Assembly: GCA_973895155.1 (NCBI GenBank)
Contig: OZ316893.1
Span: 27,590,001-27,654,000, forward strand
Source of the DNA: Marsupella aquatica
Taxonomy: Eukaryota > Marchantiophyta
Reading direction: 5' to 3'
DNA length: 64,000 nt
Shown here: in pieces, positions 11,881 to 25,261 of the stretch
Numbering within the stretch: the first letter of the stretch is position 1
Layout of the letters: every line of letters starts with the position of its first letter
Made by a program: the position numbers and the translations under genes
The notes under the pieces: model-generated
What the model was told of the DNA's origin: nothing
Database searches by the model: none
Seen by the model: the letters and a program-made list of their open reading frames with translations, nothing else

Positions 11881-12516
11881 TGTTAGGTATTTACTCAAGG
11901 TCTAGGGTTACCACATGTAACCATAGTTAGGGTAACCATAGTTGGAGACATGGTTAAGTTAACTAGGATACTCGGGGGTTAACTAAGTGTATATTTTGGG
12001 GTACAACGTGTGATCCTAGCCTAATATAGATAGACCTATTTTATAAAGAAAATATCCCAAGAATATTCTCTATTTTTAATATTAATAACCTATTTTACTT
12101 TATAAAAAGTATATATTAGAGAATATTCTATGAACATGAGTTTATAATACCTTCTTTTGCCTCCTACGCTTTTTAAAAATTTAGTTAATTTATATCAAAA
12201 ATACATATTTTGGATCGCACGTGGTTCCTAAGATTTTTGATAGTCAACCCCCCGAGCTAGGATGCACACTATGCCAAGCGGTGTTTGCTTGGATAAGCAA
12301 AACTCAGCCTTGTTGTTACAGAGCCAGTTGAGAGATAGGGAGAGCTTGTGCAATGGATGCTTGGTATGGCCGGTCGGCCTAAAGTGCTGTAAAGCTCTTG
12401 TGTGTTCCCATGGACGTAGCCTCATGTAGAGGTGAACCACGTATCTCTCTATGTTGACTACTTGATCATTGAATGTGTCATGTGCTTACCGTTGTGATTG
12501 TCGTCTATGCTTAACA
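11881..12516 (+). mobile_element. Solo LTR of a copia family, interrupted by a MITE
   Basis: Begins TGTTAG, ends CTTAACA and is bounded by the 5-bp target duplication AAAAT (11876-11880 and 12517-12521). After removal of the nested MITE and its duplication it is about 342 bp. Its right half closely matches the LTR at 62250-62593 in inverted orientation (shared blocks GAGCTTGTGC, ATGCTTGGTATGGCC, AAAGCTCTTGTGTGTTCCC, ATTGTCGTCTATGCT-like), while the U3 side has diverged. Solo LTRs with an intact target duplication arise by recombination between the two LTRs of a full element. Confidence 0.85.
11971..12256. mobile_element. hAT-type MITE, copy 2 (286 bp), nested in the solo LTR
   Basis: Starts CTCGGGGGTTAACT and ends with the complement of CTCGGGGGGTTGACTA. 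Flanked by CTAGGATA (11963-11970) and CTAGGATG (12257-12264), a 7/8 match for an 8-bp target duplication. The interior is AT-rich with ATCCCAAGAATATTC, as in the other copies. Confidence 0.8.
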
Positions 12517-12639
12517 AAAATGGCTAGGCTAGTATTTCTTTATTTATTGCCATAAATAAATTCCAAGCCAATATGTGCAAAGTTTTGCCAAAGCTCTTGC
12601 CGTAAGTGCCTTATTCTCTACCTATTTGCACCTTGCACC

Positions 12640-13996
12640 CTCAAGTTTTTAGTCTTTGTCTACAACATATCAATACACATTTTGTGCAATGACAATATTT
12701 TTGGATAGATAATGTTTTTGGACACATAATTATAGGAGATGAAACCACATAGCATACCTTGCACCTGCCAAGCCCCACAGACCATTGTCTCTCTTGCGCT
12801 CCCTCCTGCCCTCCGGGGCCCTCGCCCTCCCAAACAACATTGATCATTTTCTCAACAACATCAACTCCTATATCCAATATGAAATAACAGCAAACTTAAA
12901 CTTTTTGCAAATTTTGGGTTTGTTTTATTTTTATTTTTTTTAGCTTTCATTAAAGATCCCATTTTTTTGTTATCCAATAACTAAACTTCCAACTTTTTAA
13001 GGAAGAGCTCCTGCCCAACTCCTGCCCCTGGTCTAAATACCCATCTGAGTCTTTTGTCCCCTACTTTGTGTTCACTTGAATTGCATCATTTGATTACATA
13101 AAGTCCCGCATAAAGTTATGTTCAATTTGAACAAGATATGCACAATGACAACACTTTTCACAATAAAATAATGATTGATGACCATTTGTCAAAATCCAAT
13201 AAATTGCCTTTTTCCCAAACAGTGTGATCCACCCAAAAAGAACCAGTTAATCCCCTCATCCCCACCCTTCTAATTGCATGCACTCTCCATGCCAAATTCC
13301 CATTGTCTAATTGAGTGTCTAATATTTACATATTTATCTCTTCTCCACATCTTTTCCCTGCCTTGACATCCTTTTCTTTTCTCGCCATCTTTTTCTCACC
13401 TTGACATCTTTATCTCACCAGGACATCTTGTTCTCACCCTCAAAATCTTTACTATCCTCAACGTATTTTTCTCTCCTCAAGACCTTTTCTCATGTTCACA
13501 TCTTTTTCTTGACATTGTATCTTTTTCTCATCTTGCCATCTTTTTCTCACATTTACATCTTTATCTCACCACGACCTCTTTTCCTCACCCTCAACATCTT
13601 TTCGTCATCTTTACATTTTTTCTCACCTTGCCATCTTTTCTCTTCTTGACATCTTTTTCTCACCTCGACCGGGACCTCGACGTCTTTTCTCTTCTTGACA
13701 TCTTTTTCTCACCTTGACATCTTTTCTTTCCTTGACATCTTTTATCACCTTGACATTTTTTTCTCTTCTTGACATCTTAGTTTTATCACCTCGACATCTT
13801 TTGCTCACTTCAACATCTTTTATCACCTTGACATCTTTTGCTCACCTTGATATCTTTTGTCACCTCAACATCTTTTTTCTCCTTGACATACGTCTTTTAT
13901 CGCCAGTCCTTGGTCAACACCTTTTATCTCCTTGACATCTTTTATCAACTCGGCATCTTTTATCACCTCGATATCTTTTGTGCAACGCACGGGCAT
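12640..13996 (+). mobile_element. Helitron-like remnant with minisatellite and terminal hairpin
   Basis: Most of 13360-13979 is an irregular array of CTTGACATCTTTT/CACCTCGACATCTTTT units. It ends at a short hairpin, GTGC-AAC-GCAC (13980-13990), followed by GGGCATAGGG. The same hairpin ends a Helitron at 25749-25774, where CTAG follows it; here the CTAG is lost. Blocks at 12770-12860 and 13010-13160 match 24205-24310 and 24660-24800, so this and the 24-25 kb stretch are two copies of one family. No coding sequence is visible; pyrimidine-rich open frames in the array are artefacts. Confidence 0.6.
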
Positions 13997-14779
13997 AGGG
14001 TTTAATTTAATATAATACCTTATCCTGCCAAAAGTGGATGTAGTCCATCTACAAAAATCACTTTTGGAGGTAAGATTCCAATACCCTTGGATTTATAAGC
14101 CCTTTTATCATAGCCTTTCATTTGTCAAAAACAATATCTCTAACCCTAGCAAGACAAAGTATTTTGGTATGCACAAAGATTCTCTAAGAAGGGGGCATGA
14201 TGGCATAAGCTTTATGTGAATGTCATGTGTTGCCATTGGAATGGGGGCACTTGGGACACCATTATTAGAGAATATGGACTAGGAGACATAAAGGTCAAAG
14301 TAGGGAGGGGAATTAATAATACACCCATAGATGAAGGGATGAATAGTATCCTACCCTCCCATAAGTACAAGATAGGGGATGAGACAAAGTGGAACAAAGG
14401 AAGGTAAAAATAAATATAATAATAATAATAACTAAGGCAATAAGAGAGAAAAAGGACAAAAGGGACACCCTTGCCTTTCATTGGGTATTTTTAGCAGGGG
14501 AAGGGGGAGAAGGGAGAGGCAGCCCAAGAGAAATGGGGGAGAGGAGGCAATGAGGTGGAGGGGGGTTGTCACCCTCCACCTAGGGTTGTGTAAATGTGCA
14601 TCCTTCTGTTGTCCTCACCTATCTCTCTTATCACTTAAGATCAGGAGAGTTCACTCCCATTTCAGGTTCATTTGCACGACACACGGTCCTCACTACCGGA
14701 CCTTGTACGCATTGCGTTTCCTTCTTTTTAGGAGCCTGTTTAGGAGTTTAATTATCCTTGGACCCTCTCCGTCTTCAGG

Positions 14780-15630
14780 CTGACCTTGTTGAGCATATGT
14801 ACACTTTCACCCTCTGTTGCATCCTTGCCGAGGCACCTGAAACAGACCAAGCTTGGATTCTTAATTTCTTCTAGCTGGAGGGGAAAAGCGCTGGAGGGTG
14901 GCTTCAGGCCAATCCGACCATCCCCCATCTGCGGATGTCTTATAACCATAGGAGTTCTCCACATTCTTCTTCATCTGGGACTACCCCATCCTCTTCTTGT
15001 AGGTCTACCCACTTCATGCACATGTGGGAAGCCTTATGATGCCACAAGGGCCCATCTTCTTTGATGCAGTTTGGGAGGCAAAACCATAGTGGTTCATGAT
15101 GCTGTGAGAGATTGATGCTACTGCTCAAGTTCTCTTTGGGTCTTGGGTACACATGCGGAGGGAGGTCATGCTTGAGCTACTTGGTCCTCCACTGACTACG
15201 GGTTGATCTGACCATGGTGCATGATGGTCGGCGTACATTAGCGGATCGATGTTGTGGTAGGAAATCCTTTGTGTCAGGACCTCATTCAGTTAGCAGCGGC
15301 ATCCCAGGCAGCCACAACAAAGGAGGCAAAATATGTTGCTTGAGCTTCATTGGATTCATTCCTCTCCCTTGCTATTGAGATTTTTGGGCGTCTTCATCAT
15401 CAGTTTGATGGACTTCTTTGATAGGCTGCTCATGACATTCACGGTCGGATGGGTCCCTCTGGACCCACTATCCATCTTGACCACGCATTTTCATCAGCAC
15501 ATTTCAATGGCCTTATAGCGTGCCCAAGTTTGCACCATTTATCTTCGATCCCTCACAGGAGGACCCACTGTGCCTCCACCGACACTCGCCCCCCTATAGG
15601 ACATTCTTGTCTCACTTGCTTATTTAGTTA
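14780..15630 (+). pseudogene. Degenerate retroelement/transposase-derived coding fragments
   Basis: Near 14770-14870 a frame reads LRLQADLVEHMYTF, reminiscent of plant transposase remains. Near 15270-15500 a frame with stops reads QLAAASQAATTKEAKYVA, ASLDSFLSLAIEIFGRLHHQ and GRMGPSGPTIHLDHAF. The 'LAIEIFG.LH.Q.D' pattern occurs, from memory, in C-terminal parts of plant retroelement polyproteins. Stops sit where CGA or CAG would restore the frame. Only the second match carries weight, and family assignment is tentative. Confidence 0.35.
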
Positions 15631-17207
15631 GGACATTAGATGTGACCTATTAGCTCTTGTCACACTTTCCAATGTGGACACTGTCTAGTAGCTGCGTTCA
15701 CACTCATGCACTGATTGACACTCTTCCCTTTATTTTCTTCAGTTTTTAGGTTTGCACTTGCTTTCTTTTTCTTTGTTTGGTTTTTGTCCTCTTTGGACCT
15801 GGTTTTCTTTGGACCACTTTTTCTTGGCTTTCATTGTACTTTGTTTTTTTTTTCCTGGTATAGAAACTATGGTGACTTGTTGAAAGTAAAATTACATTTT
15901 TTTAACTATTTAAAAGAAAAAAAACTTTAGCATTCATTTGCACAAGCCTTCATGGCAATTGGTGGGTCACATAGAAAGGGCTGAAAGGTGACTGTACATT
16001 GTCTTTGTTTAGAACACCACCTTTGTCTACTGAACTCTTTCGGATTGTGTAGCCTAGCCTTTCCATAAATTCCATTGGTCATACGCTCAAAAGATAAACT
16101 TTAGGCTAAAAATGGACGTCCACTCACTTGTAAGGCGCGCCCTCCTCGTACCCACCATGAGGATGGTATCAATAAATTGTCACGTTCTACACGCCTTAGA
16201 AAAGCCATCCTCAATAGGCTAGTATCAACACATAAAGTATACACGAACGTCACGTTTGACACGCCTTACAATAAACCATTCCAAATGCACTTCTTACTAA
16301 CTTACTAACAGTACTTAGTCTTCCACACTCTATTTAGTGTGAGATTATGTTTAGTGTAGGGGATGTTAAACATTGTATGTAACACTGTCTAGTAGGGTTT
16401 GATACTAATTATGAGCACAAGTCAAATAATCTCACACACATTTATGTTAAAAACCAGAATGTGAAATACTTAAAATTTGCATATAGAAATAGTACCAATG
16501 TGCACATTATATAGCAAAGGTTTCTAAATTCTCATATACTACTGAAACATACCCTTTAGCAAACTCCTGAGACTTATAACCAGTTTGTTATTGAACAAAA
16601 CTATTGGAATTTTGGGCTTGCTGGAAAGAGTTATTTGACTCACTTCTATCAGACAATAGATAACACTTAAAATTGAAGACTCTCTATTGCTGGTTGTCTC
16701 ACAGAAGCCATGAACTGACATCATGCTCCTGAAGCCTCTTTGAAACCTGCCCCATCTCAGAGAAACGAAGCCAGCTTTGAAAATTCACATAGGTTGTGTT
16801 ACTCTATGCAAATTGAGGATGCTGCTCTCATTGGAAAGCACATCTATTGGTGGTTGTAGTGATATTAGGAGTTGGAATTATTGTCCAATAATCAGGGGGA
16901 AATCAAAGGTCCATGGTTTGAAATTGCACAAAATCTATAAAATATTCAAGAATATACAATGGACTCTGGAAATTGGTAGGTGCATTGATGCTTGAAAATT
17001 GGCAATGCTAAGTTTGTTGGAAAACACATCTCTAGATGCTTCTAATGGTACAGGGAGTTTTATCAACAATGAGAGACAATTAATAGGAGATAGATTGTTA
17101 ACTGGTTGCCTGACGATATAATACTTTCTTTGATACAGTTGATTTTTTTCAATACATGAAGCTTTCTAGTACAATGAATACAAACAAAAGGAGATGCAAA
17201 TTACATA
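15631..17207. other. No gene recognised
   Basis: AT-rich DNA with homopolymer runs. Around 16130-16280 GTCACGTT(C/T)(G/T)ACACGCCTTA occurs twice. No open frame with convincing codon use was found. Confidence 0.45.
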
Positions 17208-17212
17208 TAAGT

Positions 17213-17347
17213 TGTTATACCCTAACTAGGATTAGATATCTTAACCCGAGTTAAGATCTAACCAAGATCTAACTCAACTACCTCATGTATATATATTGGA
17301 CACATGAATAAGATTCATTACATTGTTGGAGTATATGGTTTGTAACA
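17213..17347 (+). repeat. 5' LTR of the copia element
   Basis: TG...CA bounded, 135 bp, preceded by TAAGT. Identical by eye to 23457-23591. Contains CTTAACCCGAGTTAAG, a 16-base near-perfect palindrome. Confidence 0.95.
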
Positions 17348-18490
17348 TGTTATCAGCACGAATGCTAAACCATAAGGGGAGATCCAAAGAGTTTTTCCCA
17401 AAAGATGAGCACTTTTGGCCACATTTGAGGGCCATTTCTCGATAGAAACCTCGAGTGGAATGATATGGGCCTCTGTTCGTCTATGGCTTGAGAACGATAG
17501 ACCACCATCAAGAGATCTTGTGAGCCAGCCAGCAATAGGCAAACAGTAGGACCATAGAGACAGAACGAAAACAGAAACACGAAGGGCCAGCCGCAGTCTA
17601 ATCCGAAGGAATTGAAACGAAAGGAAATCGGCAGAAGAGTAGAACTTCTTGAAACCCACAGCAACTCAAGACAAATCCTGCAGACGACGCATAGCACACA
17701 CGAAGGAACGATAGTGCCAACTCAACACGAAGACCAAGCCCCGGACAAAGCAACGAGGCGTCGTTCCGCAGATAGCACCACACAATCCAGACACAACTCA
17801 GACACAATTCGACGCTCGCCGCATGTAGCCACTGAATTCACAATTCGACGCTTCGCCGCCTGTAGCCACTGACTCCCGGACCCACACTTGAGACAGCGCA
17901 GCGTTGAAACAAGACGAAACGAAACAGAAGATCGATAAGGACTTCATTGGCACACCATCCCTCACCGAATTGAAACCACCCGTATAGGGACCCTGACTGA
18001 AGTCAAAGCGGATCGATCCCACACAAGAAGAGCAGAATAAAGAAATACACAGAAATTGCAGAGAAGACTCCGAGAGATAAAATGCGAACACAGAAGAGTC
18101 CCAGGCAAATTAACACACTGAAGAGAGCCGAAGGAATTGGGTTCAAGAAAAAAAAAAGCAGCACCATCCACAGAGAACGAAAGAAGACCTGAGCAATAGA
18201 GCACCGCAGGACTGAGAGAGAAAGACCAAGCACACCATAGCGAAGAGAGCAAACGCGAGCCCCAGACCGAAAACGTACAAGCAAGGGCAGCGACCCCCAA
18301 TTCTCCTTTCCACCCACCTAAGAAGGAAGAATCCAATCATACTGGGACCAAACCTGAAGAATAGTGAATACCAAAAGAAAGGAGCAAGCGAAGCTGATCC
18401 ACCACAAAATAATAGCTAAGTGCAAAACTCCATTGAACCCTCCTTAATTGCATACATTTACAAGGTGAACCCATATTAGCCCAAGATGGC

Positions 18491-21400
18491 ATGGAGAAAC
18501 TATTATTCCCAGCACTAAGAATTGACGGGAAGAACTATAATGATTGGACAATAGACGTGGAGGTTAACCTCACCGCAAAAAGAATCCCAGAAACAATACA
18601 TACCGACATTGGGGTGGACCAATACCAGAAGGCCCAAGCATTAGTCCTACTAAGACACCACTTAATAGAACCATTAAAACATCAATATAAGACGATATAA
18701 AACCCAAGGCTCCTATGGGATGCATTGAAAGAGAGATTTGAACACATAACAACTATAAACTTACCAAATGCGCTACAAGCATGGGTAACCTTAAGAGTGC
18801 AAGATTTCAAAACGGTAGACTTATACAATAGCGAGATGTTCCGCATCTCGAACGAACTCCAAATGTGCGGTGAACCAGTGAATGATAAACAACAAATCGA
18901 AAAGACACTAGCAACATTTCACCCTACAAACTTAGTAATCTCAAACCAGTATAGAAACATGGCATTCACTAAATACTCAGCACTAATAGCACACATGCTC
19001 TTGGCAGAACAAAACTCAATCCTACTCATGACAAATGCAAAGGATAGACCCCCGGGTACACTCCCAATACCTGCCACCACTGAGACGAACTTAATTATAA
19101 ACGAGAAACTGAGAGAAGCTAACTTGACCACACCTTATGATAGAAATACAAGTAAATTCAGGGGGAGAGGCTCATATAGGGGAAGAGGAATGAAGGGAGG
19201 ATGATCGAACTACTCCTACAGAGGAGGACCCAGAGGAGAATTCAGCAACCGCGGAAGGGGCCGTGGAAGAAACAATTTCCCCGGAAGGACCACATGGAAA
19301 CGAGGCCGCAACGACTACCAAGAGAAGCCAAGAAACAACTCAAACAGCTCAATCACATGCTTCAGGTGCGGTACAAAAGGTCACACCAAAAAGGTATGCC
19401 ATGCCCCAGCCCATCTTGTGAAACTCTACAAACAAAGTTTAGATGGATCAAAACTTGAAACCCATGGAGTTTACCTGGAATCACCTGAGATTATACCAGA
19501 AATTTATATGGTAGACCCCCCACCTGAGCTAGAGGATATAGATGTATGCATTATAGACAGCGGTACATCACACACCATCCTCCGAAATAGAAAATATTTC
19601 CATGAAATTATCCCTTCCCAAAGACAAATAATCACTATAACCGGAGAAAGCCAAATAGAAGAAGGTCACGGAAGAGCCACCTTAACTCTCCCTGGAGGCA
19701 CAATAATTAGATGCCCATAAGCCATATATGCCCCCAAAGCAAGAAGGAACCTTCTGAGTTTCCAAGATATTAGAGCCAACAACTACCATATCCAAACAAA
19801 CATCCAAAACTTACAAGAAGTACTGCAAATAACATCACACTCACCAGGAGGGATAATCATTAGAGAAACCATCTCGACCCACCCTTCAGGGTTCTACATC
19901 ACCCAAAACCAATGTTGTAACCTAGGGGTCGAATCCAAAGATATCACCGAGACATGGCACATGAGATTGGGACACCCAGGAACCAGCATGTTCCATAGGA
20001 TAGTCAACAACTCAACAGGAATACCAAAGACCTGTCACCCAAGGTCATTCCAAAAACCATGCATTGCCTGCTCCCAGGGCAAGATGATTACCGCCCCCTC
20101 CATCCCAAAAACCGAAAACCATATCCCCGCATTCCTTGAGAGACTCCATGCGGACGTATGTGGACCAATCGACCCACCAAGTGGACCATTTTGATACTTC
20201 TTGGTAGTGATAGACGCCAGTTCTAAGTGGTCCAGAGTATCCTTATTATCAACCTGCAACCTAGTCTTCCCCAGAATCCTTACACACATCTTAAGACTAA
20301 GGTCACAATTCCCTGAAAATCCAATTAGAACCCTTAGAACTGATGGAGCTGGTGAATTCACTTCTAGAACCTTTGATGACTTCTGCACAATAAATGGAAT
20401 TGACTCCCAACATAATGTACCCCATGTCCACTTCCAGAATGGACTAGCGGAGTCACTTATTAAACGTATACAACAGATTGCTAGACCACTATTAATGCAA
20501 TCATCACTCCCAACATCAGCATGGGGCCATGCAGTATTACATGCTGCAACCCTACTCCTTTATAGACCATCAGCCTTTAACAGCAACACACCTTATCACC
20601 TAGCTTTCGGGCAACCACCAAATATCTCACACCTAAGAATATTTGGATGCCAAGTCCTCATCCCCATACTAGGTCCTCATAGAACCAAAATGGGACCACA
20701 ACGGAGGAAAGGCATCTATGTAGGATTTGACTCAACATCTATCATACGATACATGGAACCTACAACCACTGACATATTCAAAGCCCGTTTCAGCGATTGC
20801 CATTTCTATGAAAACATTTTCCCAACCATTAACACGCAAGAGGGAAAACATAAGTCATACACCAAAACACTCACATGGCAAGCTTCCCCGGCACTTTGCC
20901 CAGATCCTCGAACTAACCAAACTGAACTAGAAGTCAATAGGATACTTCAATTAACCAAGATCATGGAGTCCTTACCCGACTCATTTGCTGATGCTACACA
21001 TGTAACTAAATCCCATATACCAGCGGCTAATACACCATCCCGCATACAAGATCAGAGACTATCCTCTGACACACTCCCACAACTCAAAAGAGGGAGACCA
21101 CTAGGAGCAGTCGACAAACAACCTAGAAACAAGCGTAGACCTCCTACACCAACCAACCATACGAGACCACCATCCCAACCAGAGATAGCCATTAACTACA
21201 ACTCCACTGGTAACATACTAGATAGAATGATGATCAACCCTGATCTCATATTTGCCTCTCATGTAGCAAATGATATTAACAACCTACCAGATCCCAAATC
21301 ACTGACCGAAGCACAAAAACAAATAGATTGGAGCAAATGGCAAGAGGCCATGAACTCCGAATTAGACTCCTTGATATCTAGAAAAGTCTTTGGACCTATA

Positions 21401-23088
21401 ACCGTAGCTTCCCCAGACCAACACCTCACGGGATATAGGATGACATTTGTTAAAAAGCGAAACTCACAAGGAGAAATACTAAGATATAAAGCTAGGCTGG
21501 TCGCTAAAGGCTACACACAAGTTTATGGAACTGACTATGCCCTGACATACTCACCTGTCATGGACGTCACCACATACCGCTATTTGATAGCATTTGCTAT
21601 ACACAACAAACTGCTAATGCAACAAATGGATGTTGTTACCGCTTACCTTTATGGTAAACTGGACAACGTGATTTATATGGAAGCCCCGCCTGAACTCATT
21701 GAGAGAGTAAACTTCCATGCAAATTCAAAACATAATCCACATATGCACAATGATAATAGTGCAAAATCATTTGACTATATGAACAAATTGGTACTCCACA
21801 ATGCTTCCAAAGCAATTGCATTACAAGAACCAAGAAAGGATCATAAGGCAACCGGAGCAAAGACCCGGTATGCAGTTCAAGTCCTTAGTTCCCTTTACGG
21901 ACTCGAACAGAGTGGACGTACATGGTACCACAGATTCAAAAATCAAATGATATCCATGGGATATAAGAATTCTGAAATAGCTCCTTGCTTATTTATAAAG
22001 CATGAAGGACCTGAATTCATAATCATCGCTATATATGTTGATGACCTCAACCTCCTTGGTACAAAAAAGATGATGAATGAGTCAATGCAAACACTAAAAA
22101 GCGTATTTGAAATGAGAGACATGGGCAGAACTTCTTATTGCATTGGACTCCAATTTGAACATTTGGAAAAGGCATTCTTTTACACCAAACTACTTACACA
22201 AAGAAAACATTACAACAATTCAGAATGAATATGTTGAAGCCTGTTAAATCCCCCATGGACATCCGTACCCTTGATAAGGATAAGGATATGTTTAGAAAAA
22301 GAGAAGAATTCGAACCTATATTAGGTTCAGATATGCCATACCTTTCGGCTATCGGTGCTCTTATGTTTTTATCTAATCAAACAAGACCAGACATAGCATT
22401 TTCTGTCAACCTACTGGCGAGACATAGTTCTCAACCCACTATAAGACATTGGAACGGGCTAAAACGGATTTTCAGATACCTTAATGGTACATCCGACCTC
22501 GGCCTATATTTTCCTAATGAGGATAACCATAAGTTGAAAGGATATGTTGACGCCGGATACCTTTCTGATCCACATGACAGTAGATCTCAAACAGGATATA
22601 TATTCTTAATGGGATCAACACCAATATCTTGGAGAAGTACTAAGCAAACACTTGCAACCACTTCTTCAAACCATTCAGAAATTATTGCCCTTTATGAGGC
22701 TACTAGAGAATGTTTATGGCTAAGGCAAGTAATAGACCATATTCTTATTCAAACAGGTAAACAAAACTTAACCATGCCTACAACTATATTTGAAGACAAT
22801 ATGTCATGCATCACTCAAATCAAATCAGGATTTATAAAAGGTGAACGCACAAAACATATTGCACCCAAGTTCTTTTTCTCACATGAACAACAAGGAAAAG
22901 ACATCGACATACAATGGATTTCAGGAGACAAGAACCTGGCCGACATCCTAACAAAATCTCTACCCCCATCTACTCATAGAACACTAACTCACCTCTTGGG
23001 GATGCGAAGTCTTAAGAAACTGATGCAGGATTCTAACATTGAGGGGGAGAATGGATTTTTCTACAACAACACTATTGAAGAAGAATGA
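18491..23088 (+). pseudogene. Copia gag-pol polyprotein, four in-frame stops and one frameshift
   Basis: One reading frame carries the copia order gag, zinc knuckle (CFRCGTKGHTKKVC), protease (CIIDSGTSHT), integrase (zinc part HMRLGHPG...CIACSQGK, catalytic LHADVCGP, RTDGAGEF, QNGLAESLIKR) and reverse transcriptase (QMDVVTAYLYG, catalytic YVDDLNLLG). Near 22215-22225 the frame shifts, and RNase H follows (GYVDAGYLSDPHDSRSQTGY, NHSEIIALYEATRECLWL, EDNMSC, ADILTKSLP). In-frame stops are TAA 18698, TGA 19202, TAA 19718 and TGA 20192; each is one C-to-T change from CAA or CGA, and the last falls where integrases have a basic residue before YF. Start is the ATG giving MEKLLFPALRIDGKNYNDW, a typical copia Gag opening. 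No product can be made without suppression, so the element is non-autonomous. Confidence 0.93.
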
Positions 23089-23456
23089 CTACTTACTATG
23101 AAGAAGCAAACCATCAATACTACCACAAAGGAGATCAAGACATCCTCAAGAACACCAATAACTCAAATACAGTACAATGAAGACAATGGAGACAACAACC
23201 TCCATGGAGCCTAACAACATAGAAAACACAAATAAAACCAATATTGTACTCTAGACCTAACATACATACAAAATAGATCATACAAAAGAGATGGAAGGTG
23301 GCAATACTCTTTCCTTCCATGATGTTAGTAGGGAAGGTTTTAATGAGACTGCACCTCCATCATCTCACAATATAACATAGGTAGAAGATATCTAACTGAT
23401 AGCAACTTAGATTGGTCGTTATAATTTCATCAAAAACTATAACACCCAAGGGGGAG

Positions 23457-23591
23457 TGTTATACCCTAACTAGGATTAGATATCTTAACCCGAGTTAAGA
23501 TCTAACCAAGATCTAACTCAACTACCTCATGTATATATATTGGACACATGAATAAGATTCATTACATTGTTGGAGTATATGGTTTGTAACA
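23457..23591 (+). repeat. 3' LTR of the copia element
   Basis: 135 bp, starts directly after the polypurine tract and is followed by TAAGT. The interval 23089-23456 between the end of pol and this LTR has no gene. Confidence 0.95.
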
Positions 23592-23599
23592 TAAGTTAC

Positions 23600-25172
23600 A
23601 TTGTGACATAATTTTGATTCTTTTTTCCTTGTTCTTGTTAATCCAGATATGATGGCCGGATCCAACTTCCAAATTTCACCACGTTCTGGGTACAAATCTA
23701 CTTCTATAATATGCAATGCCACCAAAAAGCTCTTTCGTCTGCTTACAAATTCAGAAATGGAGGGAACAAACCTGAGCCGTCAGATGTTTTCAAATATTTT
23801 TTTGTACCCTTGGATTGATTGACCAGGTATGTCAAATGATATGGTCATTTTAATAGTAAAATAAAACGTATAGGAGATGATACTGATCTGACATCGTATA
23901 TGAGAAGATACTTATGTGACATCATCTTAAATGTGTTTTTTTTCAAGTAATAAAAGTACACCTGAATGGAAGGAGAATCTTTTGGGGCATGAGAAAATTT
24001 TGGATTTTTGCAGAGCCTATGAGACTCTAGAAGGAAGGAAAATGGGTTAATTTTCTCCTTCTTTTCTGTATTTAGTTGTACATTTTTTCTGTTTATTTAA
24101 TGGTGCCAATGGAAGGAAAAAAAAGAGTAATGGTGTTGCATAGGAGTGTAAAAATAGGAAAAAGGGGAAGAGAAAAAATTAAAATATTCCCCTCCCAATA
24201 GTATCAAAGCACTCCGGGCCATCATCTCTCTTGCACTCACTCTCACCCTCCCACATCCTTGCTCTCCCCAACAATATAGTTTTCACATCAAAACAACATC
24301 TTCTTCCAAAATAAAATAAAAATGCAAAAGTAAAGTCAACTGTTTTTACATGTTTTGATTGTATTTTTTGTTTTTTGTTTTATGTTTTATAGAAAATCGG
24401 TCCCAAAATTGTTATTCCATCTATACCTCCAACATTCTCTTTGAAAATCTTTTCAAAAAATGCATCCTTAATGAAGACCAAGAAGGTCACGCTCCCAACA
24501 TCTTTTCTCCACAAGACATGTATTGCTTGACATGCCCCCTCATCTCTATTAGTCTCGCTTTTGCCCTAATTCTTTCCCAAGTCGGGAGCCCAGCTCTTTG
24601 CCCCCATTTGCATCTTTTGTCCAGTCTTTAGTTCCATCTTTTGTATCATTAACAATAAAGATTTCTTGCCCAACTCTTGCCCATGTACTCTCATTACCCA
24701 TTTGCGCCTTATCCCATATTTTTGTGTTGACTTGAATTACATTACTTGACTACATAATTTCATGTGCTATTTTGAACAAGATCTCCGCATTGACAACACT
24801 TTTCAGATGAAATGGGCAAGAAAGAATTAGGGAAAATCCAATATTTTAGTTTGATCCACCTAAAAACCCCAGCTTTTAATTAACAGTTCTTTACCTTACC
24901 TCAATGTATCAGTGCAATGCATTGGCATCGGGCTTGGCAACAACATGGCTGCAAGACTAGCATATCCACAACACCCTCATGGTCAGAGTGACTGCATCGT
25001 CTTTGCTCACCTTGACATCTTTTTTCTCTCTTTGACATCTTTTATCACTTGGACATCTTTTGCTTACCTTTATAGTTTTCTCTCGTCAACATCTTTTGTT
25101 CACTTTGACATCATTTATCTCCTTGACATCTTTTGTCACCTCAACATCTTTCATGCAGTGCACGGGCATTGA
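23600..25172 (+). mobile_element. Helitron-family remnant, second copy
   Basis: Shares blocks with 11.2-14.0 kb: ATAATATGCAAT(G/C)CC(A/C)CC, the CTCTCTTGC(A/G)CTC region near 24220 and CTTGAATT(A/G)CAT near 24730. It has a short CTTGACATCTTTT array (25000-25150) ending at ATGCAGTGCACGGGCATT, a decayed version of the GTGCAACGCACGGGCAT hairpin. Another decayed hairpin, GTGCAATGCATTGGCATCGGGC, lies near 24912. No coding sequence recognised. Confidence 0.5.
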
Positions 25173-25261
25173 GTTCTTGCTGGAAAACATGCACGGACCC
25201 TTACATCAATCCTATGGATTCTGTTGACATATGACAAATCACTTTCTTTTTTATTACGTAG

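Larger units (their letters stand above)
17208..23596 (+). mobile_element. Complete Ty1/copia LTR retrotransposon with TAAGT target duplication
   Basis: Internal span 17213-23591 (6.38 kb) between 5-bp duplications TAAGT at 17208-17212 and 23592-23596. The 135-bp LTRs appear identical base for base, start TGTTATACCC and end GTAACA, and contain TATATATATTGG as a probable TATA region. A purine tract AAGGGGGAG lies just before the 3' LTR, as expected of the plus-strand primer site. Directly after the 5' LTR comes TGTTATCAGCACG, the likely primer-binding site, not matched to a tRNA with certainty. A leader of about 1.14 kb (17348-18490) without credible genes precedes gag. Identical LTRs imply a recent insertion, yet the coding region is broken, so it was probably mobilised in trans. 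Confidence 0.95.

Noticed and set aside
13360-13980. CRISPR-like regular repeats
   Set aside because: Units vary in length and sequence, no constant repeat with unique spacers, no cas genes, and the array belongs to a Helitron end in plant DNA.
17318-18340. Several hydrophobic minus-strand frames in the copia leader
   Set aside because: They are antisense to the untranslated leader between LTR and gag and have no consistent frame.
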